A DNA stretch of 64,000 nucleotides from Enoplolaimus lenunculus (taxonomy: Eukaryota > Nematoda > Enoplea > Enoplida > Thoracostomopsidae), in assembly GCA_030248215.1 (NCBI GenBank), contig JASANG010000170.1, forward strand, positions 124,001-188,000. Reading direction: 5' to 3'. Positions within the stretch are counted from its first letter, which is position 1. Every line of letters starts with the position of its first letter. The position numbers and the translations under genes were made by a program. The notes below the pieces were generated by a model. The model did not search any database and was not told the DNA's origin. It saw nothing but the letters and a program-made list of their open reading frames with translations. Of this stretch, positions 22,601 to 33,401 are shown piece after piece.

Positions 22601-25600
22601 CCACCTAAAATTAGTGCCAATTAGTTTAATTAAAGTAAATTATGGACTCGGATACATCGAAACAGTCATCCCCGCTAAACCCTCAAGCTGAGGTGTTTAA
22701 GCCGTCAACCTCCGGTTATCGGTGGACCGTTGGTCAGCCGACACCGGACATTCAATCAGAACTGGATGCATTGCAAGCTAAAAACCTAGCGGATGATCAG
22801 GTAAATCATAGGGTCAATGTTAAAGGTATATGAAATTTGTTGGCTATAATTATTTTTCTTGTGAGTTAAGTATTTGTTTTCGTACTAATAAATTTTGGAG
22901 AGTATAGTGAGCTGCTATACTCAGGTGTTATGGTTTATTGTTTTCACCCCGCATAGGCCTAAGTGATCCACCCGCATGGTGGGGACTCAGCTTTGTTTAC
23001 CCTGCGACGCTTTCGCACCTTAAGTATTTTCCGTCTTATTTCTTTCAATCCGATGCGCATCATCATCCTGCTCTCTGTCTTAGGCCTAAGCTCTCGTTTT
23101 CCTCTTTTGGGCCTGAGCATCTTAGTCTACTACGCGTAAGCTTTCCATGGGTCGACCCACATTTTTCGTATCTCTCTTACTCGAGTGGTTTTAGTCACCT
23201 ACAGGTTGGTGAATCAGTAAGCAGTTTTACCAGGACCCGTAGATTTTGTGCCTGTCGGTATTGAACGGAATGAGTCTGGAATTAGCACACATATGTTTTA
23301 GCTTAAGATTGTGAAATGAATTCGTCAGCCGGCCTAAATATTGTACCCCATGTATGGAATCGGATTCAGGGTTTGAAGTTTTATCATAATTGAGTGTGTA
23401 GTTTGAGATATAGCAAGATTTGTGGATTCTGAGCAGTTAATTTTAATTTCTCAGTTTTATCCCAAAAGTGCTCGCAGATTATTATCCTGCTCGCACGGTT
23501 TCGCTATGCATATATTTCGGCGTCGCCTATGCAGGCGATATGAATTATTCTAGTCAGGTCCGATGCAGCGTTTCGCGGAGCAACGCTGTCAAGCTGGGTG
23601 TGTGATTTTGGGAATTAGTAGCTTGTCGGGACGCTTAGGCTTAGGACGTTTAACTGGGATTCCCGACTTAAGTTACTTGTCATGGGGCTGGGCGAAGTTG
23701 CTAGTTCTCAGGTCCATATGTGGCTTGGCGGATGTTGACCTGAGGGGTGTTGCGCATTTGTCGGATCCTCGTAACTCTCTATATGTCGTGACCACCTGGT
23801 AGACCTACCCCAGTCACGGGCTTAGCAAGATCCGCCGTGTTCGATCTAATTTATCTCGCATAAGCAGAAAGTTGCCGAGGGTAGGCGGCGTCCCATAACT
23901 TTCTGACTTATAGTCGCTATTTCCTATTTGTCGACACGTGTTTTGAATGCAGGAATTTGGTTTCGCCTACAGCTGGCAACAATTCAGTTCTGATTCTACG
24001 CTGGGCGAAGATTTGTTTCGTCACGCGATTCCAATGCCATCGAAATTCTCAATATTTCCGGATGCATACAACTCTCCAATCGCCGACGAACGAATCAAAA
24101 CATTATTTTGTTGGATACCGAAAGTCGCCTGCACACAGATGAAAGTTGAGTGACGGAAATATTCAGATATTTAAGAGATAAACAAAGTATATATATTGAT
24201 AAAATCACGAGTTACGATAACAAGATTATGCAACTGGGTACATTCTGTGTGGAAAAGAATGTATCCAGCGCGCGTTGGATTTTCCGCCATTCCCACCTTA
24301 TTTCAGGGGGGCCAAAATCTTTTGGAGACTAAAATTTATATGCTGTTGTTGATGCTTAAGAGTGGTTCGCTTTTTTTAAAATAAAATTTAACGTGTTTGT
24401 GAAAGTAAAATAGACAAACTACATAAAGGGGTAGGGCAAAAACACAACGACGGCTGATACATTTTGTACCATGCATAATTTGGCAAGTTGCAGACTGTAG
24501 CGATCATGCATTCTTGGTAAAACAAATCTCGTGAATCGGTTTTCAAAATATATTTCGCCAATTTGCAATATATGTTTTGTGATGCCCAAAGCATAAAAAG
24601 CCTATACCAAAATGTTAAAATTTCGTGAGAAGATGCATACAAGAGCCCAACGTAAGTCCTAAATAGCTGAAATGTTCGCTTTTTTAGCGTTGTTTTGTCG
24701 TCAAAAAACACCAAATTTTATGGTAGATGTGATCCAAAAAATACAGGCGTACGACGCAACGTTAATTCATGTGAACAAACAGTGCACGTCCAAGTTAACC
24801 AGTTTCTTTAATGTTTCGCAAGAAAAAGTGTAAGTGTACGTTTACTTGAGCACTCTGGCCCATGTATAGAACAGGGCCGTATCGTTTTCCGGAGGGGCTA
24901 TAATGGTGTCAGTTTAAGGTTTAGACTAATTTTTTTGCTTAGGCTTAGGCTTAGGCTTATGCTTAGGCTTAGGAATAGGCTCATCCATACGCTTAGGCTT
25001 AGGCTTTGGCTTAGGCTTAGGAATATGCTTATACTACTGTTCCGGCCAAGATCTATACATGGGCCAGCACTCTTTAGTACTTAGACTGACGCGAGTATTA
25101 CCTGGTACTTTTCGGTCCATGTATAGATCAGGGGCGAAACATTTTTCAGCGGGACTGCAATTATGTAAGCTTAAGCTCAAACGATATTTTGCTTAGGTTT
25201 TGGCTTAGGCAAGAGTAGATTCTGACTTGCGTTATACATTTGAAAATGTTGGTTTGGTAGAACGAGGGTCTAGCGGAACGGACTACGTGCGACGCAGTAT
25301 GTAGACTCTCATCAACAAACTCTGACGACAAAACGCTATGTTTGTCAGGAGCAGGGCAGTTATTCAGGTCTGTGGAAGGGGTTTAGATTACCTAAATTTA
25401 CGACCCTGAACTCTGATTTACATAGACATATCTTTTGAACAGAAACGAAATCTTGAGCGATTCTGAATGGCATAAAATGGCGATTGTTCGTAATCCAATC
25501 GAGCGTATGTTGTCGACGTGGGCTGAATTTTGCGGAACATCCAGTGCATCTGGCGTTCGAGGCAAACGCTGCTATGGATGCGAGTCTGACTTCGGTTGTT

Positions 25601-27989
25601 TCCTTAAAGAAAACTTTTTATATTTGAAATCAATTTCACAAGGTATCGATGATAAAGAATCAATGACCGCTGATCACTTTTTTCCACAATTTTGGCATTG
25701 TGATTTTCAGCATCATTTTGCCGACTATAAAATATTTCGGCTTCGAAAAACAAAAGCGTTCGCCGAACAGATTCGTGCGGAACTTGTTAAATACGGTATC
25801 GATGCTGAGATGTTAACAACCGGATGGGGCTCTAATCTGTAAGTGAAATTTAATCTAATTTTGTTTTTAGCTTCAATGTTGGGAAATTGTAATTTTCACG
25901 CCAGTACATTAAAGTGTTGCTTTGCTGATTTTGAAAATTGTGTTACTATCGTTAGCGAGTTTTCGCCAATGTAAAGAACAGGGGAGGAACAGCATTATAA
26001 GCATATTCCTAAGTCTAAGCCTAAGCCTAAGCCTAAGCGTAACAATGATCATATTCCTAAACCTAAGCCTAAGCCTAAAGCCTAAGCCAAGCAAAATAAT
26101 TAGTCTAAAGCATAAGCTTACTCTATTCTAGTCTGACAGAAAAACTCTCCGCCTCTGATCTTTACATGGGTCGCCAATTATATGGAAAATGGCGTAGAAC
26201 TAATATCGTGGAAAAACGACTAAAACGCTAGGTTGAATCTTAGACTTTTGCGTGAAACTATATGATTGACCAAAAGTAATCGCTAAAACGGTCTGTGAAT
26301 TTTCGTGGACTCGTTCGCAGCGGCATATTAGCCAATGGGTGCAGCGGTGGGCCAGATTTTTTCAGTTTTGTGGTACAAAAATTTTTGAATAGCATAGAAG
26401 TTAAAGCTTTATGAAAATATAGTTAAGGTCTTAATCTTACAAATTATTAATGGTATGTTCGGCTCCCCACTTGTATCGCTGTGGAGATTTCCTCCACTCT
26501 CACGTATTTCGCCCCCGCAAGTGTGTCTCCATTTGTTTTTTGATCAGAATGATGCGCATTTCCTAATTTTCGTGTGCGGATAGAGTCCCTAAATCCTAAT
26601 TAGAGTCACAAATGTCATGATCCTAATTGTAGTGCATAAAATGCTTATTAAGTTTTGAAAGTACATTTCTAAGTGTAACCGTGCATAATCGCTCAAGCTT
26701 TTGATACAAGACAAATAAATGTTTCATTTAACTTTATAGTTTCAACACAATATATCAGTAACGAAAAGCGGCAGGGAGCGGGTTAAAAATAAATAACAGT
26801 CCGTAACCGAATAACAGGGGGTACCCTCTATAGGAACTAAATAAATATTAGTACCCTCATTTTCGGATCACTACAGTAGCAGTGTATATACACGAATATC
26901 TGTTTTCGTTTCTGGGAAAAATCGGCGGCCGTTTCCATTTTCGTCCCCGTTGTGAAAATAAGAAAATGTTCGATAATTTTATGCTCACATTTAGTTGTAA
27001 ATCACTTTAAGTTTGTTCAGTCTATTAATATGGACCTACGCGAATTGTCCGATTTGGCCTAAAAATAACGAAGTTCCTCTACAATTCTAAAAATTTTCAC
27101 TGCTTGCTCTATTTTCTTTAAGCCCTGTAAATATTTGGATGAGTCAATTTCAATTGCATCTTCGTGTAGAAAATGAAACATCTTTTACATATTTATTAAT
27201 TCAACACCCGTTTCCCGTTTTCATTTCTGTTATTCGCGACCTCGCCTCATCGAGGTCGTGTTTAGATGGTTGTTCGCTCAATTTTTAATTTGCATATGCA
27301 TTATGCACGTAAATTTTATGTTGGTTATAATGCACCAATGTGGTATCGCAATATATTATCAAAACAGAGTTTGTTTCTTAAAATGTACGTAAAGGCGTCT
27401 TTACAATACATAGGAAAGTAAGCAAAAACATTAAACATGGTTAATGTATGGAATAGCTTAGGAATGCACGGGTAAAGGTTAGTTTCAAAGTGTTGTTAGA
27501 ATAAACAGAATTCGTGGACGTAGATGTTGAATAGAAGTGAAATGTTGAACAACCTGTTTCGAATCGGATTGGCGGAGCGTCTTACAGAATGCGTACAAAT
27601 AGCCTGAGTTTAATGGCAAATTTTTTATATCTAACACTAAATGTGGTTTGCAAGAAATTTCACTTGTTTTCACCACTATTAATATAGTGTTCGTTATTTT
27701 TATTATCCGTTTTACACCATGTTATGTCGATTGTACCAATTGCAGAGACAAACCGTTTTTCACACTGGAATACAAGCGGACGCAAGCTTTCATTAACAGA
27801 GAACAGGATCGAACGCAAAGTGTGCAAATACTGAAATCGGATTTAACTTTGCTCGATACCGCGTTCAAGACGTATTTTGTTGATTATATTGCGTTTGGTC
27901 ACAAACTGCCTGTTTGGGTGAAAAAATTGTGTCTGAATAATAAAAAGCCAACCATGTTTTTAATTTGCCGGTGGTACGATCGGTTATAA
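19680..27989 (+). CDS. Golgi-type sulfotransferase (Sulfotransfer_2-like), gene B
   Basis: Inferred exons 19680-19865, 23953-24145, 24727-24829, 25443-25838 and 27746-27989 give about 373 aa. The anchor is at residues 7-29 (MIIAIACSLMFVMYLILTN). PAPS motifs are PKVACTQ (exon 2) and AIVRNPIERMLSTW (exon 4). The block DHFFPQFWHCDF and the C-terminus FLICRWYDRL match gene A closely, so the two are tandem paralogues. Phases of the last three introns equal those of gene A. Gene B has one extra intron, between the anchor and the catalytic part, and it is 4 kb long and full of repeats. Odd point: the conserved phase-1 donor after exon 2 reads AAAG/TTGAGT, not GT. The nearby canonical GT (24145) would shift the frame. 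The gene may be damaged here, or one base may be missing from the assembly. Confidence 0.72.
19905..20055. repeat. G-rich repeat in intron 1 of gene B
   Basis: AAAAGGGGGGAGGCGG, an AAAAAATTTTCAACCTTG stretch and a CCCCTTCCGAAAAATG segment resemble the interior of the element at 4750-4910. The ends are not clear. Confidence 0.35.
20570..20883. mobile_element. Tc1/mariner-superfamily element, copy 3
   Basis: Ends CTGTAGTCACCCGAATAAG and the inverse of CTGAATCGGGTCACTGCAG, each flanked by TA. At 314 bp it is the shortest of the copies with both ends. It lies in intron 1 of gene B. Confidence 0.8.
21125..21381 (+). mobile_element. MITE-like element with long TTAGGC array
   Basis: Ends GGCCCATGTATAGAACAGGG and the inverse of CCCTGTTCTGTACATGGGCC. 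Flanks AGACTTGC and AGATTTGC match at 7 of 8. The core carries four consecutive TTAGGC units and two further runs, separated by a repeated ATAGGCTCRTCCATACGC block. It is the best copy for seeing how the hexamer array is organised. Confidence 0.9.
22270..23900. other. GC-richer unclassified segment in intron 1 of gene B
   Basis: This part of the intron is visibly less AT-rich than its surroundings. It holds a 63-codon frame (22642-22833, starting MDSDTSKQSSPLNPQAE) and others of 79 and 108 codons. None is recognised. It may be a degraded mobile element of unknown class. No terminal repeats were found, so that remains a guess. Confidence 0.25.
24225..24530. repeat. Dispersed ~300-bp repeat, copy 2
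   Basis: Follows the copy at 11655-11955: TATGCAACTGGGTACATTCT, GAAAAGAATGTA, GATACATTTTGTACCATGCA and ATGCATTCTTGG occur in the same order. It lies in intron 2 of gene B, next to the abnormal donor. Confidence 0.65.
24857..25065 (+). mobile_element. MITE-like element with TTAGGC core, perfect 8-bp TSD
   Basis: Ends GGCCCATGTATAGAACAGGG and the inverse of CAAGATCTATACATGGGCC. The target duplication AGCACTCT is perfect on both sides (24849-24856 and 25066-25073). This fixes the element ends and shows that it transposes with 8-bp duplications. It lies in intron 3 of gene B. Confidence 0.93.
25114..25210 (+). mobile_element. Truncated TTAGGC-family element
   Basis: The left half only: GGTCCATGTATAGATCAGGG, the GGGACTGCAAT block and a short TTAGG run. 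The right terminus is missing. It lies 41 bases after the TSD of the complete copy. Confidence 0.7.
25964..26172 (-). mobile_element. MITE-like element with TTAGGC-like core
   Basis: Starts GCCAATGTAAAGAACAGGGG and ends CTCTGATCTTTACATGGG. The core holds four GCCTAA units and more after a short spacer. No clear target duplication. It lies in intron 4 of gene B. Confidence 0.8.
26575..26876. mobile_element. Tc1/mariner-superfamily element, left-truncated copy 4
   Basis: Begins within the AGAGTCCCTAAATCC block and runs to TTCGGATCACTACAG followed by TA, as in copies 1-3. The left terminus is absent. Confidence 0.7.
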
Positions 27990-29289
27990 AGAAACAAGAC
28001 GGTTGATATTGAAAAACGAAATCCGTATTTTTATGATGTGAACGGCAAGCATCTTTCGTCATATTGCAGTGGAGTCCAGAGATGTGCTGACATATATATG
28101 GTTGTTGATTTTTGCAGAAAATGTATAAACATACATTTGATAATGGCAGTAAAAAGCAATAGAAGTGATTTAAAACTATTGTATTGGACTATTTTTACAT
28201 GGGTCTGACTCTATGCGTTGTTCTATAACGTTTTGTTTGTGCTATTAACAGTCACTGTTGAATATCCCCACCGAGGTAGCTCTGACGTTACCATTCGAGT
28301 TCTCCCTAACGATTGTTCGCTTTGCAACTTTGTGGCAACGCTAGGCCCCGTAGGACATAGCAGAGAATTCCCGCATATATATAATACATGATTGTACATG
28401 TGTTATATGCATACAGAACAAATCGTCATATGTTTATTAGGTTGAATGTAATTTGAGAAATTTTTGTCTTTACTTAGTCCAGACTGTATACACCACGAAC
28501 TTAAGAAATTTCAAATGTAACACAAGTCTCGGTGGGACCTCCAACGGTAACACCTCAAAAGCGATAAACTCTAAAAAAATCGTAAACTCCACAATATAAA
28601 ATAAGCTAAGCCGTCGGGCAGCAATTCGCTCCCGCATAACACAGAGCCTATTATACCATCTCGCACTGGACCCATATACCCGTGGTTGAAAGGTTAAGCA
28701 GTAATCGGAATGAATGTACAACATGCTAAGAAATCTACAGATTTCGTTAAATTGACCCTTATGAACTTTAATTCAACAGCAAATTCAAAGAAAAAGGTAT
28801 TTTGACTTGTGATATAAAAAATTTTAAGTTAAAAATTAAACTTTAAATTTAAATTAAAAGGCAAGTATAGCATATTTTGACTCATTGGCTGCCTTAGGGC
28901 CACAGCGACCAGACATATATTCCAAACGGCACAAGTTTACAATCTAAAGTTCGCACAAGACGTAAATCTCAGGCTAGAGAGGTACGGCTCAACCCAAATT
29001 AATAAGCTTACATTTCGATTAATTATATACGCACTGCCACTCTTAAACCGGAACCGCTTGTATATGGAGTATATAAATCCAGAAACTAAAACCCTAAAAC
29101 ATCAAACTAGGCTCATAATCCGAAGTGCGTGCAGCATCTATGACCGGTGTAGCATAAGTTTTCAAACTCAAGAACTCTTTCTGTGTCGGGCCATAATCAG
29201 GACCCATGTTACAATAAAAGCCGTCCCAATTGCCCGGGACACAAATGTACCCGGAGTGCACACTATGCGCTCCTGTTTACATATGCACA
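27990..29289. other. Gene-less stretch, nothing recognised
   Basis: Sequence downstream of gene B. No canonical AATAAA lies near the stop; TATAAA near 28121 could serve. No other supported feature. Confidence 0.4.
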
Positions 29290-29407
29290 AGCAGATATAT
29301 TTACGTAGGTATATATAATATATACATATATATACACATATATATGTATATATACATATATACAAATATATATACATATATACACATATATGTATATATT
29401 ATATATA
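29290..29407. repeat. TATATA/CATATA microsatellite
   Basis: About 118 bp of alternating purine-pyrimidine text such as ATATATACATATATAC, directly upstream of the 9-bp minisatellite. Confidence 0.85.
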
Positions 29408-30247
29408 CTTGTCCCAACTGTCCCATATGTCCCATCTGTCCCAACTGTCCCATCTGTCCGAACTGTTCCATTTGTCCCAACTGTCCCAAGTGTCCCAGCT
29501 TTCTCAACTGTCCCATCTGTCCCATCTGTCCCGCTATCCCAACTGTCCCATCTGTCCCAACTGTCCCATCTGTCCCAACTGTCCCATCTGTCCCAACTGT
29601 CCCAATTCTCCAATCTGTCCCAACTGTCCCATCAGTCCCATCTGCCCCAACTGTCCCATCTGTCCCAACTGTTCCATTTGTCCCAACTGTCCCATCTGTC
29701 CCAAGTGTCCCAACTTTCCCATCTGTCCCAAGTGTCCCAACTTTCCCATCTGTCCCATCTGTCCCATCTGTCCCAACTGTCCCATCTGTCCCAATTGTCC
29801 CATCTGAGCCAACCGTCCCATCTGTTACATTTGTCCCAACTTTCCCAACTGTCCCATCCGTCCCACTGTCCAACTGTCCCATCTGTCCCAACTGTCCCAT
29901 CTGTCCCAACTGTTCCATTTGTCCCAACTGTCCCATCTGTCCCAAGTGTCCCAACTTTCCCATCTGTCCCAAGTGTCCCAACTTTCCCATCTGTCCCAAT
30001 TGTCCAATCTTTCCCAACCGTCCCATCTGTCCCAACTGTCCCATCTGTCCCAACTGCCCATATGTCCCATCTGTCCCGCTGTCCCAACTGTCCCATCTGT
30101 CCAACTGTCCTAACTGTCCCATCTGTCCCAAGTGTCCCTACTGTCCCATCTGTCCCAACTGTCCCATCTGTCCTATCTGTCCCGCTGTCCCAACTGTCCC
30201 AACTGTCCCAAGTGTCCCAACTGTCCCATCTGTTCCAGGTGTCCCAC
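29408..30247 (+). repeat. Minisatellite, 9-bp unit CTGTCCCAA, ~840 bp
   Basis: Tandem CTGTCCCAA/CTGTCCCAT, often paired as an 18-bp higher-order unit. All frames on both strands stay open for long stretches because the unit is nine bases. That yields apparent proteins of up to 344 codons (CPNCPICP, VPTVPSVP, SQLSHLS patterns), but no start, splice or domain evidence supports any. The unit is the reverse complement of the array at 6689-7047. Confidence 0.93.
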
Positions 30248-31399
30248 CTGGAAAAATGGATTGAATAAGCCGCAAAATCTATCACTGGCGATGGGTTCTA
30301 CAAAATAAGAGCACCAAACATAAAAACATCTGTTTTTCTGTTCTTTCCTTTAAATGCCGGGCAAAGAATACGTACCGCGATGGTACAAAATATTCGTTTT
30401 TCGTGTCAGCAAAGAGTTTGCTTAAATCCTTTTAACTCAAACAATTAGATTGTTATTGTGTTATTGTTGTGAAAATATTCTGCGATTACAACTGCTGTTT
30501 AAAGCCTGGGTTTTCTAGCGACCTTGGTTATTAATACTGTCGTGTCAATTACTCAAAAGATCATAAAATAATGGCCAAAATAGCAGTAGTATATACTATA
30601 TGGAACAAACAAAAACTGAACTGCAGTGGCGTACTGAGAAATTTATATCGGCCATCGTGTCCAGATGCGTACCCTAAATATCGCGGTACAAAGGCGCAAA
30701 CCAAATTTAGAACATTTTAGCTATGACGGAACTAAAATTTTTTGAAGCTGAATACCAGGTTGGCCTTAATCGTCGAATTCAACTTGGAAACCAAATTTTG
30801 AGCTCTCTTTACCAACCTCTATATATTTGTATTGAACTGTAGAAAACCCCCCGAGCGGAGAAAGATTCGAAGCTAAACGCAAGTTGCTAATGTTAATTTC
30901 TATACTTACTAATTGTAATTGGGACGACCGTGCCACGTTGTCCTCTTTTTCGTTCCGCCTGCGCTAAACTGTTGATTTATATTTAGTGCTTTACAGTAGT
31001 ATTGCACAAAAGTGTTTAGCTAGTGGTTTTAAATCTTTTCACAAGAAAGGAACGAGAAGGTCTACGTCAGCAACTATAGCAGACTTAGAGTTTGCCAAGC
31101 CGATCGAACAGGCTTATCAAAAGTGTCAGTGGTATACGGCACTTATGGTTTGTGGTTATACGTTACGCGGCCTTAAGAGCAATGTATGTAAGTGTCAAGT
31201 TAGTGCGAAGTATTTGAAACAGTTGATTACGGCCACGGCTGTATTGGAACCAGAGATCTTTAGCCCTGAAATGGAACTAGTGCTTGGACTGACAGCGCTT
31301 TCTATCCGGAATTTCAGCAGTGGGTGTGTGCTTTCCCAAAAGATCGACACTGCTACATACATGTTAACAAGCTTTTCAATCACAGAAAACGTTCTTGTT
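30248..31399. other. Gene-less stretch, nothing firm
   Basis: A 210-codon frame opens at 30986, but its end runs through a hAT-like terminus and a tRNA-like fragment, and it matches no family I know. I do not call it a gene. Confidence 0.4.
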
Positions 31400-31482
31400 T
31401 CTACAAAAATAAGTGGAAAAATGGAATTTTTATCAGGGAAATTAGGGAAAATTGTTCTCAAAATTCAGCGGACACCCTGTAA
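31400..31482 (-). mobile_element. hAT-like terminus
   Basis: On the minus strand it begins CAGGGTGTCCGCTGAATTTT and continues with CCCTAATTTCCCTGA. This is typical of a widespread hAT-like non-autonomous type in animals. Only this end is recognised. Confidence 0.5.
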
Positions 31483-31483
31483 A

Positions 31484-31530
31484 CCGGGCCAAAGCTCTTA
31501 CCATCTGAGCTATCGCGCACTGCTTCAACT
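31484..31530 (-). repeat. Truncated tRNA-like sequence
   Basis: The minus strand reads GCGATAGCTCAGATGGTAAG, a classic tRNA 5' half with A box. There is no B box after it, because the hAT-like end at 31482 follows. It is a tRNA or SINE remnant, not an intact gene. Confidence 0.5.
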
Positions 31531-31708
31531 GCTTGTGCTAGCATTATATGCGTTGTTTAATAGTGTACTCGCTGCATACTGCGTAGCTACTATGCAATGT
31601 GTATTACGTGTGTGTTGATTTTTTGTGTCTGTGCCATGTGTTTGGGTATTCCATCGCGCAATACCCGACACTGCTACGGTCTGTACGATCACCGTTTGTA
31701 GTTTCGCT

Positions 31709-32830
31709 CGAAGGTAAGGAGCATACCGGGAATCGAACCTTGGCCATTCTACACTCGAGCCAAACATGCTGCTGCCGCTATAACATGTGGTCGACTGCAA
31801 CAACTTTGTTTCGGTATATGCGCACATCAGGGTGAGACTCTAATTCCGGTTCCGCCGTTTTTTCGCCTTCCGGTTTCGGTAAAATTTAAGCGGAATTAAA
31901 AATTCCGGTATTAAAAATTAATCGCTTGAAATTAAAATATTTTAGTAAAAAATGACGATAAAAATTACATACATTTTATGAGTTGAGTATAGTGTATAAA
32001 ATTTGGCAATCGCAGAAAATAAACCATCGAAGGTAGATTTCGTTTCCGTGGATTCCGGAAATCTAAAATACAGCAGATAAAGTGAATATCTATCTCAAAT
32101 TAGCATTATTTCACCAATAATATTACAAACAACAAAACGAAAATAAATTTTTCATTAGCATGTATTTTTCAGTTTCCGGCTCTGCTTCCGTTAATTTTTT
32201 CAAATTCCAATTCCAGTAAATTGCAATTCCGGTTGCACCCTGGTTCACATGTTTGGCAATTTTTGTTTTATATACACTTACTGTGTACAACCCACTTTTT
32301 CACAAGGCGGTCGTCCCGGACCGCGAAACAAAGCTTCTGTATCCACGGGGTTGTTGTTCGCACTGACCGTCTCGGTGAACTTCCATGTCAGAACTATCCG
32401 GGTTGCCCGACTCTATTCCACGTTTTACCCAAAGTTAAGTACCACGTCGTGAATCGAACCTCGGTCTGATTGTGCTCGCGTCAAACATGAAACCTCTACA
32501 CCATGTGGTCGATTCCAACAACTTTATTTTTCGGTATATGTACACATGCATGGCGATTTCTGTCGTCCCTCTTTTTTACAGGCGGTCGTCCCGGACTGTA
32601 AAACCATGCTCTCGAATCAATAAGCTTGCTGTATGCACTACCCGTGCACCCATGTCAGAATTATACGTGCTGCCCTTTCTATTCCACGTTTTACCAAAAG
32701 TTAAGGATATACCACGTAGTGAATGGAACCTCGGCCTTCTTGTGCTCGCGTCAAACACAATACCTACATCATGTGGTCGATTCCAACAACTTTATTTTTC
32801 GGTAATATACATGCATGACAATTTTTGCTT
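31709..32830 (-). repeat. Three tandem tRNA-like repeat units (~270-300 bp)
   Basis: Three units each contain, on the minus strand, an A-box-like block (GACCACATGGTGTAGAGG in the middle unit, as in tRNA-Glu-type SINEs), then TGTTTGACGCGAG and a B-box-like GAGGTTCGATTC. Anchor points are 31731, 32451 and 32721. The flanking text TTATTTTTCGGTATATG and ACACTTACTGTGT also repeats. The first unit is split by the hAT element at 31828-32242. These are tRNA-derived repeats; a full cloverleaf does not fit any unit. Confidence 0.65.
31828..32242. mobile_element. hAT-type non-autonomous element
   Basis: Starts CAGGGTGAGACTCTAATTCC and ends GGAATTGCAA-type inverse, GGTTGCACCCTG. The flanks GCGCACAT and GTTCACAT form an 8-bp target duplication (6 of 8). 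The interior repeats CCGGTTCCGG-like words. Removing it restores the continuity of the tRNA-like unit around it, which supports the boundaries. A related truncated copy lies at 36393. Confidence 0.82.
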
Positions 32831-33401
32831 TACATACACTTACTGTGTGCATATAGCGACAAGTTCCCGACCTATCACACCTAGGCTGGCATGTGGGCTA
32901 CGCTGTGAGCGCAATGGTAAATTTCCGTAGAGAGCACGATATTCTCAATCGAACTTAATATGGACTGACGAAGGACGACATTATTGAAAATCTGAGCATG
33001 TAAGCATGTGTAACATGATAGTCCGTGTGCATATGCAATACATACAATGCACATGATGCTGTTTGGCAGCATTCAACGCACGGTCCACCTAGTCGATGAT
33101 AGAGCCGGTTAATATATAGCTAAACTAGCACACGTCATTCCTCGGCTGCTCGCAAGCGTACACATCGCATATCACGCGCACTGAACGGAACAAGTATATA
33201 CAGTTGTGATTGCATTTTTTCTTTATCTTAAACACAAATTTAACATTTGTAGGTAACCAAAGAATATATATCCGTCTTATGAGGTGTCATACTACTACTG
33301 TTTTAGGCGTTGGTCGCATAATTATTATTTGGTTATTTTAATTTTTGCGTTCCGTAAACATTATTTTTTGTGTAAAATTGGAATTACGTGTACGCTTAGC
33401 A
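32831..33401. other. Upstream of ANKFY1, nothing firm
   Basis: Must hold the 5' untranslated region and probably the promoter of ANKFY1, but no TATA box or initiator is convincing. Confidence 0.4.

Noticed and set aside
29230-30264. A 344-codon open frame and several long frames on both strands over the minisatellite
   Set aside because: A 9-bp unit without stop codons keeps frames open automatically. There is no domain, splice or codon evidence.
31484-31530. A functional tRNA gene on the minus strand
   Set aside because: Only the 5' half with A box exists. No B box or acceptor stem partner follows.
30986-31618. A 210-codon open frame
   Set aside because: It runs through a hAT-like terminus and a tRNA-like fragment and resembles no known protein.
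32440-32520. A functional tRNA-Glu-like gene
   Set aside because: The A- and B-box-like blocks are present, but the anticodon arm and T stem do not pair properly in any of the three units.
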